Of a DNA stretch of 13,607 nucleotides, positions 6,536-13,606 are shown piece after piece. This DNA comes from Burkholderiales bacterium UBA2647. GTDB taxonomy: Bacteria > Pseudomonadota > Gammaproteobacteria > Burkholderiales > Burkholderiaceae_E. Positions within the stretch are counted from its first letter, which is position 1. Each line of letters begins with the position of its first letter. The position numbers and the translations under genes were made by a program. The DNA lies in assembly GCA_002359635.1 (NCBI GenBank), contig DENJ01000048.1:118276-131882 (forward strand), in the 5' to 3' direction. The notes beneath the pieces were generated by a model. It was not told the origin of the DNA. It saw only the letters and a program-made list of their open reading frames with translations, and searched no databases.

Positions 6536-7882
6536 ATGTCATCCATCATTGAAAACTTGGCGCTGCTGAGCGCCGGCAAGACAAGCACGCGGGCCTTGGT
6601 TGAGCAAGCAAAAGCGGCTGCCCAGGCTCATGCAGCCTTAAATGCACTCGCCTGGGTTGATTGGGCGCTCGCTGAAGAAACCGCAGCACTTATGGACGAG
6701 CAAAGGGCGGCAAACTCAAGCGGTACGCAAGCGCGACTGGGTCCTTTGCATGGCATCCCCATAACGATCAAAGATTTGTATCACGTCAGGGGGACGCCAT
6801 TGCATGCCGGCACCCGCGCGGTCTTGCCCGATCTGGGTATGGATGAGGCTGTCGCGGTTTCGCGTTTGCGAGAGGCTGGGGCCCTGATACTTGCCAAGAC
6901 CAATATGCATGAGATTGCGCTGGGTGCGACGGGTGAAAACCCGTGGACAGGCGATGTTTTAAATCCCTTTGATCATGCGCATCAGGCAGGGGGTTCCTCA
7001 AGTGGCGCCGGTGCTGCCACGGCAGTAGGGATTGGTCTGGCAGGGCTTGGTTCTGACACCGGCGGTTCGGTTCGAATTCCGGCAGCTTTTTGCGGCCTGG
7101 CGGGTTTCAAGCCGAGTTTTGCTGCGATTCCCTTGGGCGGGGCCTTGCATCTGAGTTGGACTTGCGATCACGCGGGCCCACTTGCGAAAACGACGGCCGA
7201 TTGCAGCCTCCTTTATGAAGTGATGTCGCAGCGAAGCGCAGCCCACGGGGCTGTGGGTCGTGCCCCCAGTTTTGCAGTACCCGGTGATTGGTTGGCGCCT
7301 CGGCTGGGCGATGATGTGTCCGATGCTTTTCACAGGCAGCTTGTGAGCCTGCGCGGCCAGGGCGCGGTGGTGACGGAGGTCAAGCTGAAAGCGGTCCTGG
7401 ATCGTGCTTGGGCCTGTTATAGCGGCATTGTTCGACCCGAGGCAGCCTGGATCCACCGGGCGGCGCTTGCCCAAGGTGGGGAGGGCTTCTCAGAATCTGT
7501 GCTCGCACCGATGAAACTTGGCGAACAAATGTCGGCTTTGCAGTATCTCGATGCGATGCAAGAACGCGAGGCTGTTCGGCGCGACTTACATGCCTGTCTC
7601 GCCGATTTCGATGCACTCATCTTGCCGACCACGGCGGTTGCGCCGCCCCGACGCGGGCAGACCACGGTGGCTGTTGCCGGGGGCAGCTTGCCCGTTCGAG
7701 ATGCGGTGCTTGGCCAGACTGCAGCCTTCAGCATGGTCGGTTTACCGACGCTGACGATCCCTTTTGCGCGCAGCGGCCCGCTGCCCCTGGGCTTACAAAT
7801 CGTCGGTCGACCCCAGGCCGATGCGCTTGTTTTGGCGCTCGGCCGCTGGCTTGAAGCGCAGGGTGTTCGTCTGCCCGATTAA
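6536..7882 (+). CDS. Amidase-signature family hydrolase
   Basis: Amidase-signature enzyme hydrolysing a carboxamide bond, cytosolic. The Ser-cisSer-Lys triad is complete: Lys79 in PITIKDL, Ser154 in AGGSSSGAGAA and nucleophile Ser178 in GSDTGGSVRIPA. These are the same residue numbers as in the GatA subunit of Gln-tRNA amidotransferase from Staphylococcus. At 448 aa it is shorter than GatA (about 485), and no gatB or gatC is nearby, so a stand-alone amidase is more likely than a tRNA amidotransferase subunit. The C-terminus has the usual GLPTLTIPF and PLPLGLQIVGRP segments. Start ATG 6536 has a very strong AAGGAGG. It is a single-gene unit, divergent from the KTSC gene and tail to tail with the SDR gene, sharing a TTAA. 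Substrate unknown. Confidence 0.9.
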   Translation: MSSIIENLALLSAGKTSTRALVEQAKAAAQAHAALNALAWVDWALAEETAALMDEQRAANSSGTQARLGPLHGIPITIKDLYHVRGTPLHAGTRAVLPDLGMDEAVAVSRLREAGALILAKTNMHEIALGATGENPWTGDVLNPFDHAHQAGGSSSGAGAATAVGIGLAGLGSDTGGSVRIPAAFCGLAGFKPSFAAIPLGGALHLSWTCDHAGPLAKTTADCSLLYEVMSQRSAAHGAVGRAPSFAVPGDWLAPRLGDDVSDAFHRQLVSLRGQGAVVTEVKLKAVLDRAWACYSGIVRPEAAWIHRAALAQGGEGFSESVLAPMKLGEQMSALQYLDAMQEREAVRRDLHACLADFDALILPTTAVAPPRRGQTTVAVAGGSLPVRDAVLGQTAAFSMVGLPTLTIPFARSGPLPLGLQIVGRPQADALVLALGRWLEAQGVRLPD

Positions 7883-8643
7883 CGCGGCGCCATCCGGATG
7901 GCACCGTCAAGTCGGATGGTTTCGCCATTGAGCATGCAGTTCTCAACGATTTGACGGACCATCTGCGCATACTCTTCAGGCCGTCCAAGCCTGGGGGGGA
8001 AGGGAACCTGGCGACCCAGCGATGACTTTGCCTCCTCGGGCAGTGCCGCAAGCAAAGGCGTCTCAAAAAGTCCTGGCGCAATCGTGACCACGCGAATGCC
8101 ATCGCGTGACAAATCGCGCGCAATCGGTAGGGTCATGCCAACAATGCCAGCTTTGGACGCGGCATAAGCTGCCTGGCCGATTTGACCATCGTAGGCGGCA
8201 ACGGAGGCCGTATTGATGATCACGCCGCGTTCACCGTCAGCATTCGGGCTGTTGCTCGTCATCGCTGCTGCGGCAAGCCGAAGCATATTGAAGCTTCCGA
8301 TCAGATTCACATTGACGACACGGATGAAATGATCAAGCGGATGGGCGCCATCCTTGCCGACCGTCTTCATCGCTTTGCCGATGCCTGCGCAGTTGATCAA
8401 ACAAGATACGGTCCCCATGGCTTTTGCTGCATCAACAGCTGACTGTGCATCGCTTTCCGAAGTCACATCACAACTCACAAACCGGGCGCTTTCACCAAGA
8501 CTCGATGCAAGTGCTTTGCCGAGTTCGGCATTGACATCGGCAATCAAAACCGAGCCGCCTTGTTCAACCCACATCCTGGCGCTTGCGCCGCCCAAGCCCG
8601 AGGCACCCCCGGTAATCAACGCAACATGGCCTTTAATTTGCAT
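7879..8643 (-). CDS. SDR dehydrogenase, 3-hydroxyacyl-CoA dehydrogenase type-2-like
   Basis: Short-chain dehydrogenase/reductase of 254 aa. Visible are the Rossmann glycine motif TGGASGLG (11-18), Asp36 after strand beta-2 indicating NAD(H) preference, NCAG (84-87), and the catalytic residues Asn113, Ser147, Tyr160 and Lys164 in YAASKAG. Features such as SVAAYDGQIGQAAYAASKAG, PGLFETPLL and the ending LNGETIRLDGAIRMAPR closely resemble HSD17B10/FadB2x-type enzymes. Those oxidise short or branched 3-hydroxyacyl-CoA esters in fatty-acid or isoleucine degradation. Start chosen at ATG 8643, where the Rossmann fold begins; the frame stays open to 8859, but that part is antisense-like sequence over the upstream gene. 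It lies 61 bp downstream of the isomerase-like gene and is probably co-transcribed. Exact substrate is inference. Confidence 0.88.
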   Translation of the reverse strand: MQIKGHVALITGGASGLGGASARMWVEQGGSVLIADVNAELGKALASSLGESARFVSCDVTSESDAQSAVDAAKAMGTVSCLINCAGIGKAMKTVGKDGAHPLDHFIRVVNVNLIGSFNMLRLAAAAMTSNSPNADGERGVIINTASVAAYDGQIGQAAYAASKAGIVGMTLPIARDLSRDGIRVVTIAPGLFETPLLAALPEEAKSSLGRQVPFPPRLGRPEEYAQMVRQIVENCMLNGETIRLDGAIRMAPR

Positions 8644-8704
8644 CACCAATCCCTCTCTTCTCGTGGTTAAAGTCTTTTGAAAACACGCTCGCGTCGCCGG
8701 GCCG

Positions 8705-9319
8705 CTAGGCTTGTTGTGAGGCTGCGAAGGCGCGTTCGAGAAAATCGAGTCGATCCTGGCCCCAGTAGGGAATCGCTTCAAAGATATACCAGGGCGCACC
8801 GAAAACCTGCGCCTGCAATGCCTCCTGCGTGTTTGCTTCATACCGCGCATGGGCCGCATCAGTGCTGGCGCCTGTCAGCAACTCATCGGCATTCATGCTG
8901 AGCTTTTCAATCACCTGCCGTACGTCCTGCTCATCGGCAATATTGGCTTCGTCAGCCCAAACGGCTTTAAGCATGGCGCCGGCAAGCGCAAGAGCAGCCT
9001 TGCTGCCCAATGATTCATTGGCAGCGATCACGCAACGCGCAGCCAGCCGGTCGTCGGCCGGGAAATACTTGGGGTGAATGTTCAGGGGTAGCCCGATCCA
9101 CTGTCGCCATCGTTCCAATTCAAACAAGCGATAGGTCTGCCGCTGTGTTGCGCGTTTGGCAAGCGGCAAGCCTCCCGAAGCCGGAAAGATCTGGCCCAAA
9201 TTCATGGGCTTGACGCGCACTTCGATCTGGTACTTTTCCGCCATCGCAACAAAGCGCTGATGACCGAGATAAGTCCAGGGCGATGTACATACAAAGTAGT
9301 ATTCACAAAACTTGTGCAT
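8705..9319 (-). CDS. 2-hydroxychromene-2-carboxylate isomerase / kappa-class GST-like protein
   Basis: DsbA-fold protein of 204 aa in the HCCA isomerase/kappa glutathione S-transferase family. The N-terminus reads EYYFVCTSPWTYLGH, with Ser13 in the position of the glutathione-activating serine in place of a CxxC. Near the C-terminus are the cis-Pro loop VFGAPWYIF (172-180) and YWGQDRLDFLERA (185-197), both diagnostic. Known members isomerise hydroxychromene carboxylate in naphthalene breakdown or conjugate glutathione. No aromatic-degradation genes are nearby, so the substrate is open. ATG 9319 was preferred over TTG 9328, because homologues begin just before the first strand; GGAAG lies very close to it. 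Likely first gene of a pair with the downstream SDR dehydrogenase. Confidence 0.82.
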   Translation of the reverse strand: MHKFCEYYFVCTSPWTYLGHQRFVAMAEKYQIEVRVKPMNLGQIFPASGGLPLAKRATQRQTYRLFELERWRQWIGLPLNIHPKYFPADDRLAARCVIAANESLGSKAALALAGAMLKAVWADEANIADEQDVRQVIEKLSMNADELLTGASTDAAHARYEANTQEALQAQVFGAPWYIFEAIPYWGQDRLDFLERAFAASQQA

Positions 9320-9357
9320 AGCTTCCAACGGTTCGACAAGCGAGGACTGTTAAGCGA

Positions 9358-9367
9358 CCTGATCAGG
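9358..9367. repeat. 10-bp palindrome between hppA and isomerase gene
   Basis: CCTGATCAGG is a perfect palindrome in the 79-bp gap downstream of hppA, with AAG and CTT on its flanks. It is too short and lacks a T-run to be a convincing terminator; a protein-binding site or chance are both possible. Confidence 0.25.
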
Positions 9368-9398
9368 CTTGGAAAGACGGGATGGCGCTGAAATCCGC

Positions 9399-11576
9399 TC
9401 ACGGGCCCTTGGCCGGGGCGGCGGATGCTGCAGCAGCGGGATTTGCGGCGGGCGCCGTGACCGCAACGGGCGCAGCGTGAGCGGCCTTGGAGCTTTTGGC
9501 ATCCCCACCCCAAATCATGCCCATCACAGGTACCAACAAAAGGGCGACAATGTTGATGATCTTAATCAGCGGGTTGACTGCAGGGCCGGCCGTGTCCTTG
9601 TAGGGGTCGCCCACGGTATCGCCGGTGACCGCGGCTTTGTGTGCATCGGAGCCCTTGCCGCCGTGGTGGCCCTCTTCGATATACTTTTTCGCATTGTCCC
9701 AGGCGCCGCCGCCGGTACACATCGAAATCGCGACGAAAAGGCCGGTGACGATGGTGCCCATCAAGACGCCACCGAGTGCCGCGGGCCCTAAAAACACCCC
9801 GACCAGAATCGGTACCACCACAGGAAGTATCGATGGGACGATCATTTCCTTGATGGCCGCAGCGGTCAACAAATCAACCGCTTTGGAGTACTCGGGCTTT
9901 GCGGTCCCTTCCATGATCCCCTTGATTTCACGAAACTGGCGGCGTACTTCTTCGACCACCGAACCCGCTGCGCGGCCCACCGCTTCCATGGCCATCGCGC
10001 CAAACAAGTAGGGGATCAAGCCGCCGATGAATAAGCCAACAATCACCCTTTCGTTTGATAGATCGAAAGTGGTGTCCAAGCCTGCGCTCTCAAGTGCATG
10101 GGTGTAGTCAGCAAAAAGCACGAGCGCAGCCAGACCCGCCGAACCAATCGCATAGCCTTTGGTCACCGCCTTGGTTGTATTGCCCACAGCATCGAGTGGG
10201 TCGGTGATGTTGCGCACCGAATCAGGCAGTTCGGCCATTTCAGCAATGCCGCCCGCGTTGTCGGTGATCGGTCCATAAGCGTCTAGGGCGACCACGATGC
10301 CTGCCATCGACAACATCGCTGTTGCTGCGACCGCAACGCCGTACAAGCCGCTCAGGGCAAAAGACTCAAGAATTGCTACACAAACAAAAAGCACTGGCCA
10401 CATGGTGGACTTCATCGATACGGCGATGCCCGCGATGATGTTGGTGGCATGTCCCGTGGTGGAAGCCTGGGCCACATATTGGACCGGCTTGTATTCGGTG
10501 CCCGTGTAGTACTCGGTAATCCAGACGATGGCGCCAGTGAGCACCAAGCCGACCAAAACGCAAAGCCAGATGTTCATCACCGAGGTGTTGGAAGCGGCAA
10601 GGTCTGCACCGCTAAACACCCAGCCAGTTAATGGGTAGGCCACCACAAGCGCGATGAGGCCGGCAACGATCAAACCCTTGTAGAGGGCATTCATGATCTT
10701 GCCGCCCGGTGTGGCTTTCACGAAGGCAGCACCAATGATCGAAGCGATGATTGACATGCCGCCTAAAACCAAGGGGTAAAGTACGGCCTGCGCCTCGGCC
10801 CCTTTGAGCATCAGTGCGCCGAGCAACATCGTGGCAATCAAGGTCACCGCGTAGGTTTCGAAAAGGTCGGCAGCCATGCCTGCGCAGTCACCAACATTGT
10901 CACCCACGTTGTCGGCAATGACAGCGGGGTTGCGAGGATCGTCTTCAGGGATGCCAGCCTCAACTTTGCCGACCAAATCGGCGCCCACGTCTGCGCCCTT
11001 GGTGAAAATACCGCCGCCTAAACGCGCGAAAATCGAAATCAGCGAGCTACCAAAGGCCAAGCCAATCAGCGGCTTGATCACATCGTGTAGCGAGGCGCCT
11101 GGCGCGCCGATTTTCACGAGGATGAAGTAGTAGCCAGCGACACCTAAAAGTCCAAGGCCGACCACCAGCATCCCGGTGATCGCACCGCCCTTGAACGCGA
11201 CGGCAAGCGCTTCATTCAAGCCCTGGGTTGCAGCCTGCGCGGTACGCACATTGGCGCGCACCGACACATTCATGCCGATGTAGCCTGCCGCCCCGGACAA
11301 AATCGCACCGATGGCAAAACCGATCGCCGTGGCCGTTCCTAAGCCCGGCACGACCCATATCACGATGAACAAGACCACGCCGACAATCCCAATGGCGCGG
11401 TATTGCCGATTGAGGTAGGCGCTGGCGCCGGTTTGAATCGCCGCAGCAATCTCCTGCATTCTTGCGTTACCCGCAGGCAGCGAGGAAATCCATTGGCTCT
11501 GCACCACACCATAGGCCACAGCGGCCAAACCACAAACAAGGGACATCCACAGTCCCATTGACGTTGCCTCACTCAT
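9399..11576 (-). CDS. hppA: K+-insensitive H+-translocating membrane pyrophosphatase
   Basis: Integral inner-membrane pump coupling pyrophosphate hydrolysis to proton export. The 725-aa protein has about 16 hydrophobic segments. PPi/Mg-binding signatures are DVGADLVGKVE (196-206), DNVGDNVGDCAGMAADLFE (222-240) and the C-terminal GDTVGDPYKDTAGPAVNPLIK. The GNTTKA motif (465-470) has Lys469 where K+-dependent enzymes have Ala, which assigns it to the potassium-insensitive H+ type. After the last membrane segment comes a 36-residue Ala/Pro-rich tail (690-725) not expected from the core family. ATG 11576 has AGGAG about seven bases upstream. It lies 202 bp after adk on the same strand, probably with its own promoter, though none was recognised. 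The enzyme recovers energy from PPi released in biosynthesis. Confidence 0.96.
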   Translation of the reverse strand: MSEATSMGLWMSLVCGLAAVAYGVVQSQWISSLPAGNARMQEIAAAIQTGASAYLNRQYRAIGIVGVVLFIVIWVVPGLGTATAIGFAIGAILSGAAGYIGMNVSVRANVRTAQAATQGLNEALAVAFKGGAITGMLVVGLGLLGVAGYYFILVKIGAPGASLHDVIKPLIGLAFGSSLISIFARLGGGIFTKGADVGADLVGKVEAGIPEDDPRNPAVIADNVGDNVGDCAGMAADLFETYAVTLIATMLLGALMLKGAEAQAVLYPLVLGGMSIIASIIGAAFVKATPGGKIMNALYKGLIVAGLIALVVAYPLTGWVFSGADLAASNTSVMNIWLCVLVGLVLTGAIVWITEYYTGTEYKPVQYVAQASTTGHATNIIAGIAVSMKSTMWPVLFVCVAILESFALSGLYGVAVAATAMLSMAGIVVALDAYGPITDNAGGIAEMAELPDSVRNITDPLDAVGNTTKAVTKGYAIGSAGLAALVLFADYTHALESAGLDTTFDLSNERVIVGLFIGGLIPYLFGAMAMEAVGRAAGSVVEEVRRQFREIKGIMEGTAKPEYSKAVDLLTAAAIKEMIVPSILPVVVPILVGVFLGPAALGGVLMGTIVTGLFVAISMCTGGGAWDNAKKYIEEGHHGGKGSDAHKAAVTGDTVGDPYKDTAGPAVNPLIKIINIVALLLVPVMGMIWGGDAKSSKAAHAAPVAVTAPAANPAAAASAAPAKGP

Positions 11577-11778
11577 CCTTGTCTCCTCTGACTTTTTTGT
11601 TCGACTTTGCTAAATCTAGACGCGAAACCACCGCCGCGGTGAATCGCTCAAGCGCGCGGGGCCTAAGCTTACATCGTGCTGCCTTGAATAAGGCAGCAGG
11701 TGCTCGATGCTTGATGTTGAATTGTTAGGGTTTGTGTGTCTGACTGGCCTCAAACGAAGCCTCAATCCAGGGCCAAGT
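11577..11778. other. adk-hppA intergenic region
   Basis: No gene is seen in these 202 bp. They hold one strong inverted repeat (11677-11698), a 5-bp stem CACCG/CGGTG (11629-11633 and 11637-11641) nearer hppA, and a repeated TTGAGGC on the minus strand just after the adk stop. No convincing -10/-35 pair was found on the minus strand. Confidence 0.4.
11677..11698 (-). terminator. Perfect 9-bp stem-loop after adk
   Basis: TGCTGCCTT (11677-11685) pairs perfectly with AAGGCAGCA (11690-11698) around a 4-base loop, 80 bp downstream of the adk stop. Neither strand has a T-run after the stem, so it is not a classical intrinsic terminator. It could protect the adk transcript end or mark an RNA-processing site. 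Confidence 0.4.
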
Positions 11779-12432
11779 TCAACGCAAAGCCTCAAGCACA
11801 TGTTCGCTGATGGCCTCAACAGCACCCTGGCCCGAGATTTTTCGGTAGCGTGGGGCGTCACTTGAGCCTGTGCCGGCCCACTTGCCGTAGTAATCGACGA
11901 GCTGTCTGGTTTGGGCATGATAGACCTCGAGCCGCTTGCGGACGGTTTCCTCGCGATCGTCGTCACGCTGGATCAGATCTTCGCCGGTCAGATCATCTTT
12001 GCCTTCAACTTTAGGCGGGTTGAAGTGGACATGGTAGGTGCGGCCACTTGCCATGTGCACCCGCCTGCCGCTCATGCGGCTGATGATGTCCTGATCGGGC
12101 ACATCGATTTCCAGGACGACATCAATTTGAACGCCGGCGTCCTTCATGGCTTCCGCCTGGGGGATGGTTCGCGGGAAGCCATCAAACAAATAGCCGTTGG
12201 CGCAATCGTCTTGCTTGAGCCGGTCCTTGACGAGACCAATGATGATGTCATCAGACACCAGGCCACCTGAGTCCATGACTTTCTTGGCTTCAAGTCCAAG
12301 TGGACTTCCGGCCTTCACAGCGGCGCGCAACATGTCGCCCGTCGAGATTTGGGGAATGTTGTAGGTCTTGGTGATGACGGCGGCCTGCGTGCCTTTACCA
12401 GCACCGGGTGGTCCCAACAAAATAAGTCTCAT
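11779..12432 (-). CDS. adk: Adenylate kinase
   Basis: Essential cytosolic nucleotide kinase: ATP + AMP to 2 ADP. The 217-aa protein is a long-LID type. The P-loop GPPGAGKGTQ is at 7-16 and the AMP-site STGDMLRAAV at 30-39. DGFPRT is at 84-89, and the LID runs from GRRVHMASGRTYHVHFNPP (122-140) to LIQRDDDREETVRKRL (153-168). The LID lacks the four-Cys zinc site of Gram-positive enzymes, as in E. coli. ATG 12432 has GGAG about nine bases upstream. It follows kdsB by 182 bp, a gap containing a structured leader, so adk probably has its own promoter in addition to any read-through. Near-certain. Confidence 0.98.
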   Translation of the reverse strand: MRLILLGPPGAGKGTQAAVITKTYNIPQISTGDMLRAAVKAGSPLGLEAKKVMDSGGLVSDDIIIGLVKDRLKQDDCANGYLFDGFPRTIPQAEAMKDAGVQIDVVLEIDVPDQDIISRMSGRRVHMASGRTYHVHFNPPKVEGKDDLTGEDLIQRDDDREETVRKRLEVYHAQTRQLVDYYGKWAGTGSSDAPRYRKISGQGAVEAISEHVLEALR

Positions 12433-12451
12433 ACTTTTTGTCTCCGAAAAT

Positions 12452-12521
12452 AAGGCCTGTGGTGAAAGGGTGTGGATCGCTTCGGCCTTTGCATCGTTAC
12501 CGCCGATCCATCGATAAGGCC
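12452..12521 (-). promoter_or_regulatory. adk 5' leader with mutually exclusive hairpins
   Basis: Three segments share the same core. On the minus strand GGCCTT (12521-12516), AAGGCC (12489-12484) and GGCCTT (12457-12452) follow one another, so the middle one can pair with either neighbour. The upstream pairing can extend by an ATCG/CGAT helix past a three-base bulge. The downstream pairing ends seven bases before the adk Shine-Dalgarno. CGATCC/GGATCG (12504-12509 and 12474-12479) offers a third alternative. This is the layout of an attenuator or translation switch, but no ligand class is recognised. Confidence 0.35.
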
Positions 12522-12535
12522 AATTGAGGTTAATC

Positions 12536-12590
12536 GCAAATCGCTTGCCTGGTCAATCGGTAGGACAGCGGCGCCCGTCGATTCGCACCA
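12536..12590 (+). other. Short tRNA-like element, possibly a degenerate tRNA remnant
   Basis: GCAAATC (12536-12542) can pair with GATTCGC (12580-12586) at six of seven positions, followed by A and CCA (12587-12590), like an acceptor stem, discriminator and CCA end. Inside, GTC-AATCGGTAG-GAC (12552-12566) resembles a D-arm with its conserved GG. There is no anticodon arm, and the total is 55 bases, so it cannot be a working tRNA. It may be a deleted remnant or chance. Confidence 0.2.
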
Positions 12591-12614
12591 AGGGCCGCAA
12601 GCTGCCGCGTCCTT

Positions 12615-13391
12615 TTATGGTCTGGTGGCAGTCTGGTCGGGACCGCCGCGTTCGCGAAACAGCGCCCGTACCAGTTCTAAGTCCTCAGGTGTATCAACCC
12701 CTGGCGCACCGGCCTCAGCCATACGGTGCACGGTGATCCGGAACCCATGCCACAAAGCCCTCAGTTGTTCCAGGGCTTCGAGTTGCTCCAAGGCGGGCGA
12801 AGGTAATTGAGGAAAGCGCCGCAGAAAAGGCAGGCGATAGGCATAAATGCCCACATGGCGCCAAAGCGGTTCGCGCAGGCTTGTACGACGCCCATCGCGA
12901 TCAAAAGGGATGGTTGAGCGGGAAAAATAAAGCGCTTCATCACGATGATTGAGCACCACTTTCACCACATGGGGACTTGAACCGCTTGGCAAATCGATGA
13001 GCGGGTGTGCTGCGGTGGCCATATCGGCCTCGGGTGCCGCAGTAAGTTTTTCAACGATGGCATTGATCAATGCGGGCTCAATCAAAGGCTCATCGCCTTG
13101 AACGTTAACCACAACGTCCTCGTCAGGAATGCCCAGACGGCTTGCGGCTTCAGCAAGCCGATCGGTGCCCGATGCGTGATCAGCGTCTGTCATGATGGCC
13201 TCGTACCCCAGTTGCCCGACAGCATCAATGACTTCCATCGCATCGGTTGCGACCACAACACGATGCACCTGTGCCTTGATGCATTGATCGACAACCCGCA
13301 CGACCATCGGGCGGCCCTCGATATCGGCCAGGGGCTTATTGGGCAGCCGGGTAGACCCGAGTCGAGCCGGCACTAAGACCCAGGTTTTCAA
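12615..13391 (-). CDS. kdsB: 3-deoxy-manno-octulosonate cytidylyltransferase (CMP-Kdo synthetase)
   Basis: Activates Kdo for lipopolysaccharide inner-core assembly: CTP + Kdo to CMP-Kdo + PPi; cytosolic. The 258-aa length is normal. Visible are the CTP-binding PARLGSTRLPNKPL (8-21), HASGTDR (72-78), VNVQGDEPL (95-103) with the metal-binding Asp100, STIPFDRDG, HVGIYAYR and the terminal GVDTPEDLE. The start is TTG at 13391, not ATG: the next Met (residue 28) would remove the nucleotide-binding motif. The TTG overlaps the TGA of the upstream ycaR-like gene as TTGA, and no strong Shine-Dalgarno is seen, which points to translational coupling. PPi released here is a substrate for the nearby HppA. 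Confidence 0.96.
   Translation of the reverse strand: MKTWVLVPARLGSTRLPNKPLADIEGRPMVVRVVDQCIKAQVHRVVVATDAMEVIDAVGQLGYEAIMTDADHASGTDRLAEAASRLGIPDEDVVVNVQGDEPLIEPALINAIVEKLTAAPEADMATAAHPLIDLPSGSSPHVVKVVLNHRDEALYFSRSTIPFDRDGRRTSLREPLWRHVGIYAYRLPFLRRFPQLPSPALEQLEALEQLRALWHGFRITVHRMAEAGAPGVDTPEDLELVRALFRERGGPDQTATRP
13388..13391 (-). promoter_or_regulatory. Stop/start overlap TTGA, ycaR-like gene to kdsB
   Basis: The TGA stop of the small upstream gene (13390-13388) and the TTG start of kdsB (13391-13389) share two bases within TTGA. With a weak start codon and no clear Shine-Dalgarno, kdsB translation probably depends on ribosomes finishing the upstream gene. Confidence 0.6.
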
Positions 13392-13606
13392 GCTGACGAT
13401 TGCCCGCCGCCATCGGGGCCGCTTTTGGCATGGGGGTCCGCTTCCTCGGTCGATCGAGCCTCAGCAACAAGCATGACAGGGATACCGTCCCGGATTGGGA
13501 AGGCTAAATGGTCATGATCGCAAATAAGCTCAAGCGCCTGACGGTCGTGACGCAAACCGTTTTTGCAAATCGGGCAGGCAAGAATTTCAAGCAGTCGGTT
13601 GTCCAC
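13388..13606 (-). CDS. ycaR: UPF0434/Trm112-like small zinc-ribbon protein
   Basis: A 72-aa protein of the UPF0434 (YcaR) family: MDNRLLEILACPICKNGL, then LELICDHDHLAFPIRDGIPVML and EAR. Cys11, Cys14 and Cys29 are in place for a Trm112-like zinc-ribbon fold; the usual fourth Cys is absent, as in E. coli YcaR. The product is about 60 aa in E. coli; the extra C-terminal residues here are charged and Gly-rich, probably disordered. The role is unclear, though it is commonly found between lpxK and kdsB. The first codon is GTG at 13606, at the window edge, so the Shine-Dalgarno and any upstream alternative start cannot be checked. It overlaps kdsB by 4 bp. Confidence 0.85.
   Translation of the reverse strand: MDNRLLEILACPICKNGLRHDRQALELICDHDHLAFPIRDGIPVMLVAEARSTEEADPHAKSGPDGGGQSSA

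Larger units (their letters stand above)
12433..12614. other. kdsB-adk intergenic region and adk leader
   Basis: These 182 bp have no convincing gene. On the minus strand they contain a possible sigma-70 promoter: TTGACC at 12556-12551, an 18-base spacer and TAACCT at 12532-12527. A set of competing inverted repeats follows before the adk Shine-Dalgarno, GGAG at 12445-12442. On the plus strand lies a short tRNA-like pattern (12536-12590). Confidence 0.4.

Noticed and set aside
6536..7882. Amidase as GatA of the tRNA amidotransferase
   Set aside because: The triad numbering matches GatA, but the protein is shorter and gatB/gatC are absent nearby; residues alone do not distinguish the two.
8644..8859. 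Longer N-terminus for the SDR dehydrogenase, up to 8859
   Set aside because: The extra residues are Arg/Pro-rich with no SDR similarity and lie over the 3' end of the isomerase-like gene. The Rossmann fold starts exactly at ATG 8643.
9320..9328. TTG start at 9328 for the isomerase-like gene
   Set aside because: Adds only three residues, is not preceded by a Shine-Dalgarno, and an ATG at 9319 sits where the family begins.
12472..12810. Plus-strand open frame of 112 codons across the kdsB 3' end and the gap to adk
   Set aside because: Most of it is antisense to kdsB, has no recognisable motif and no ribosome binding site.
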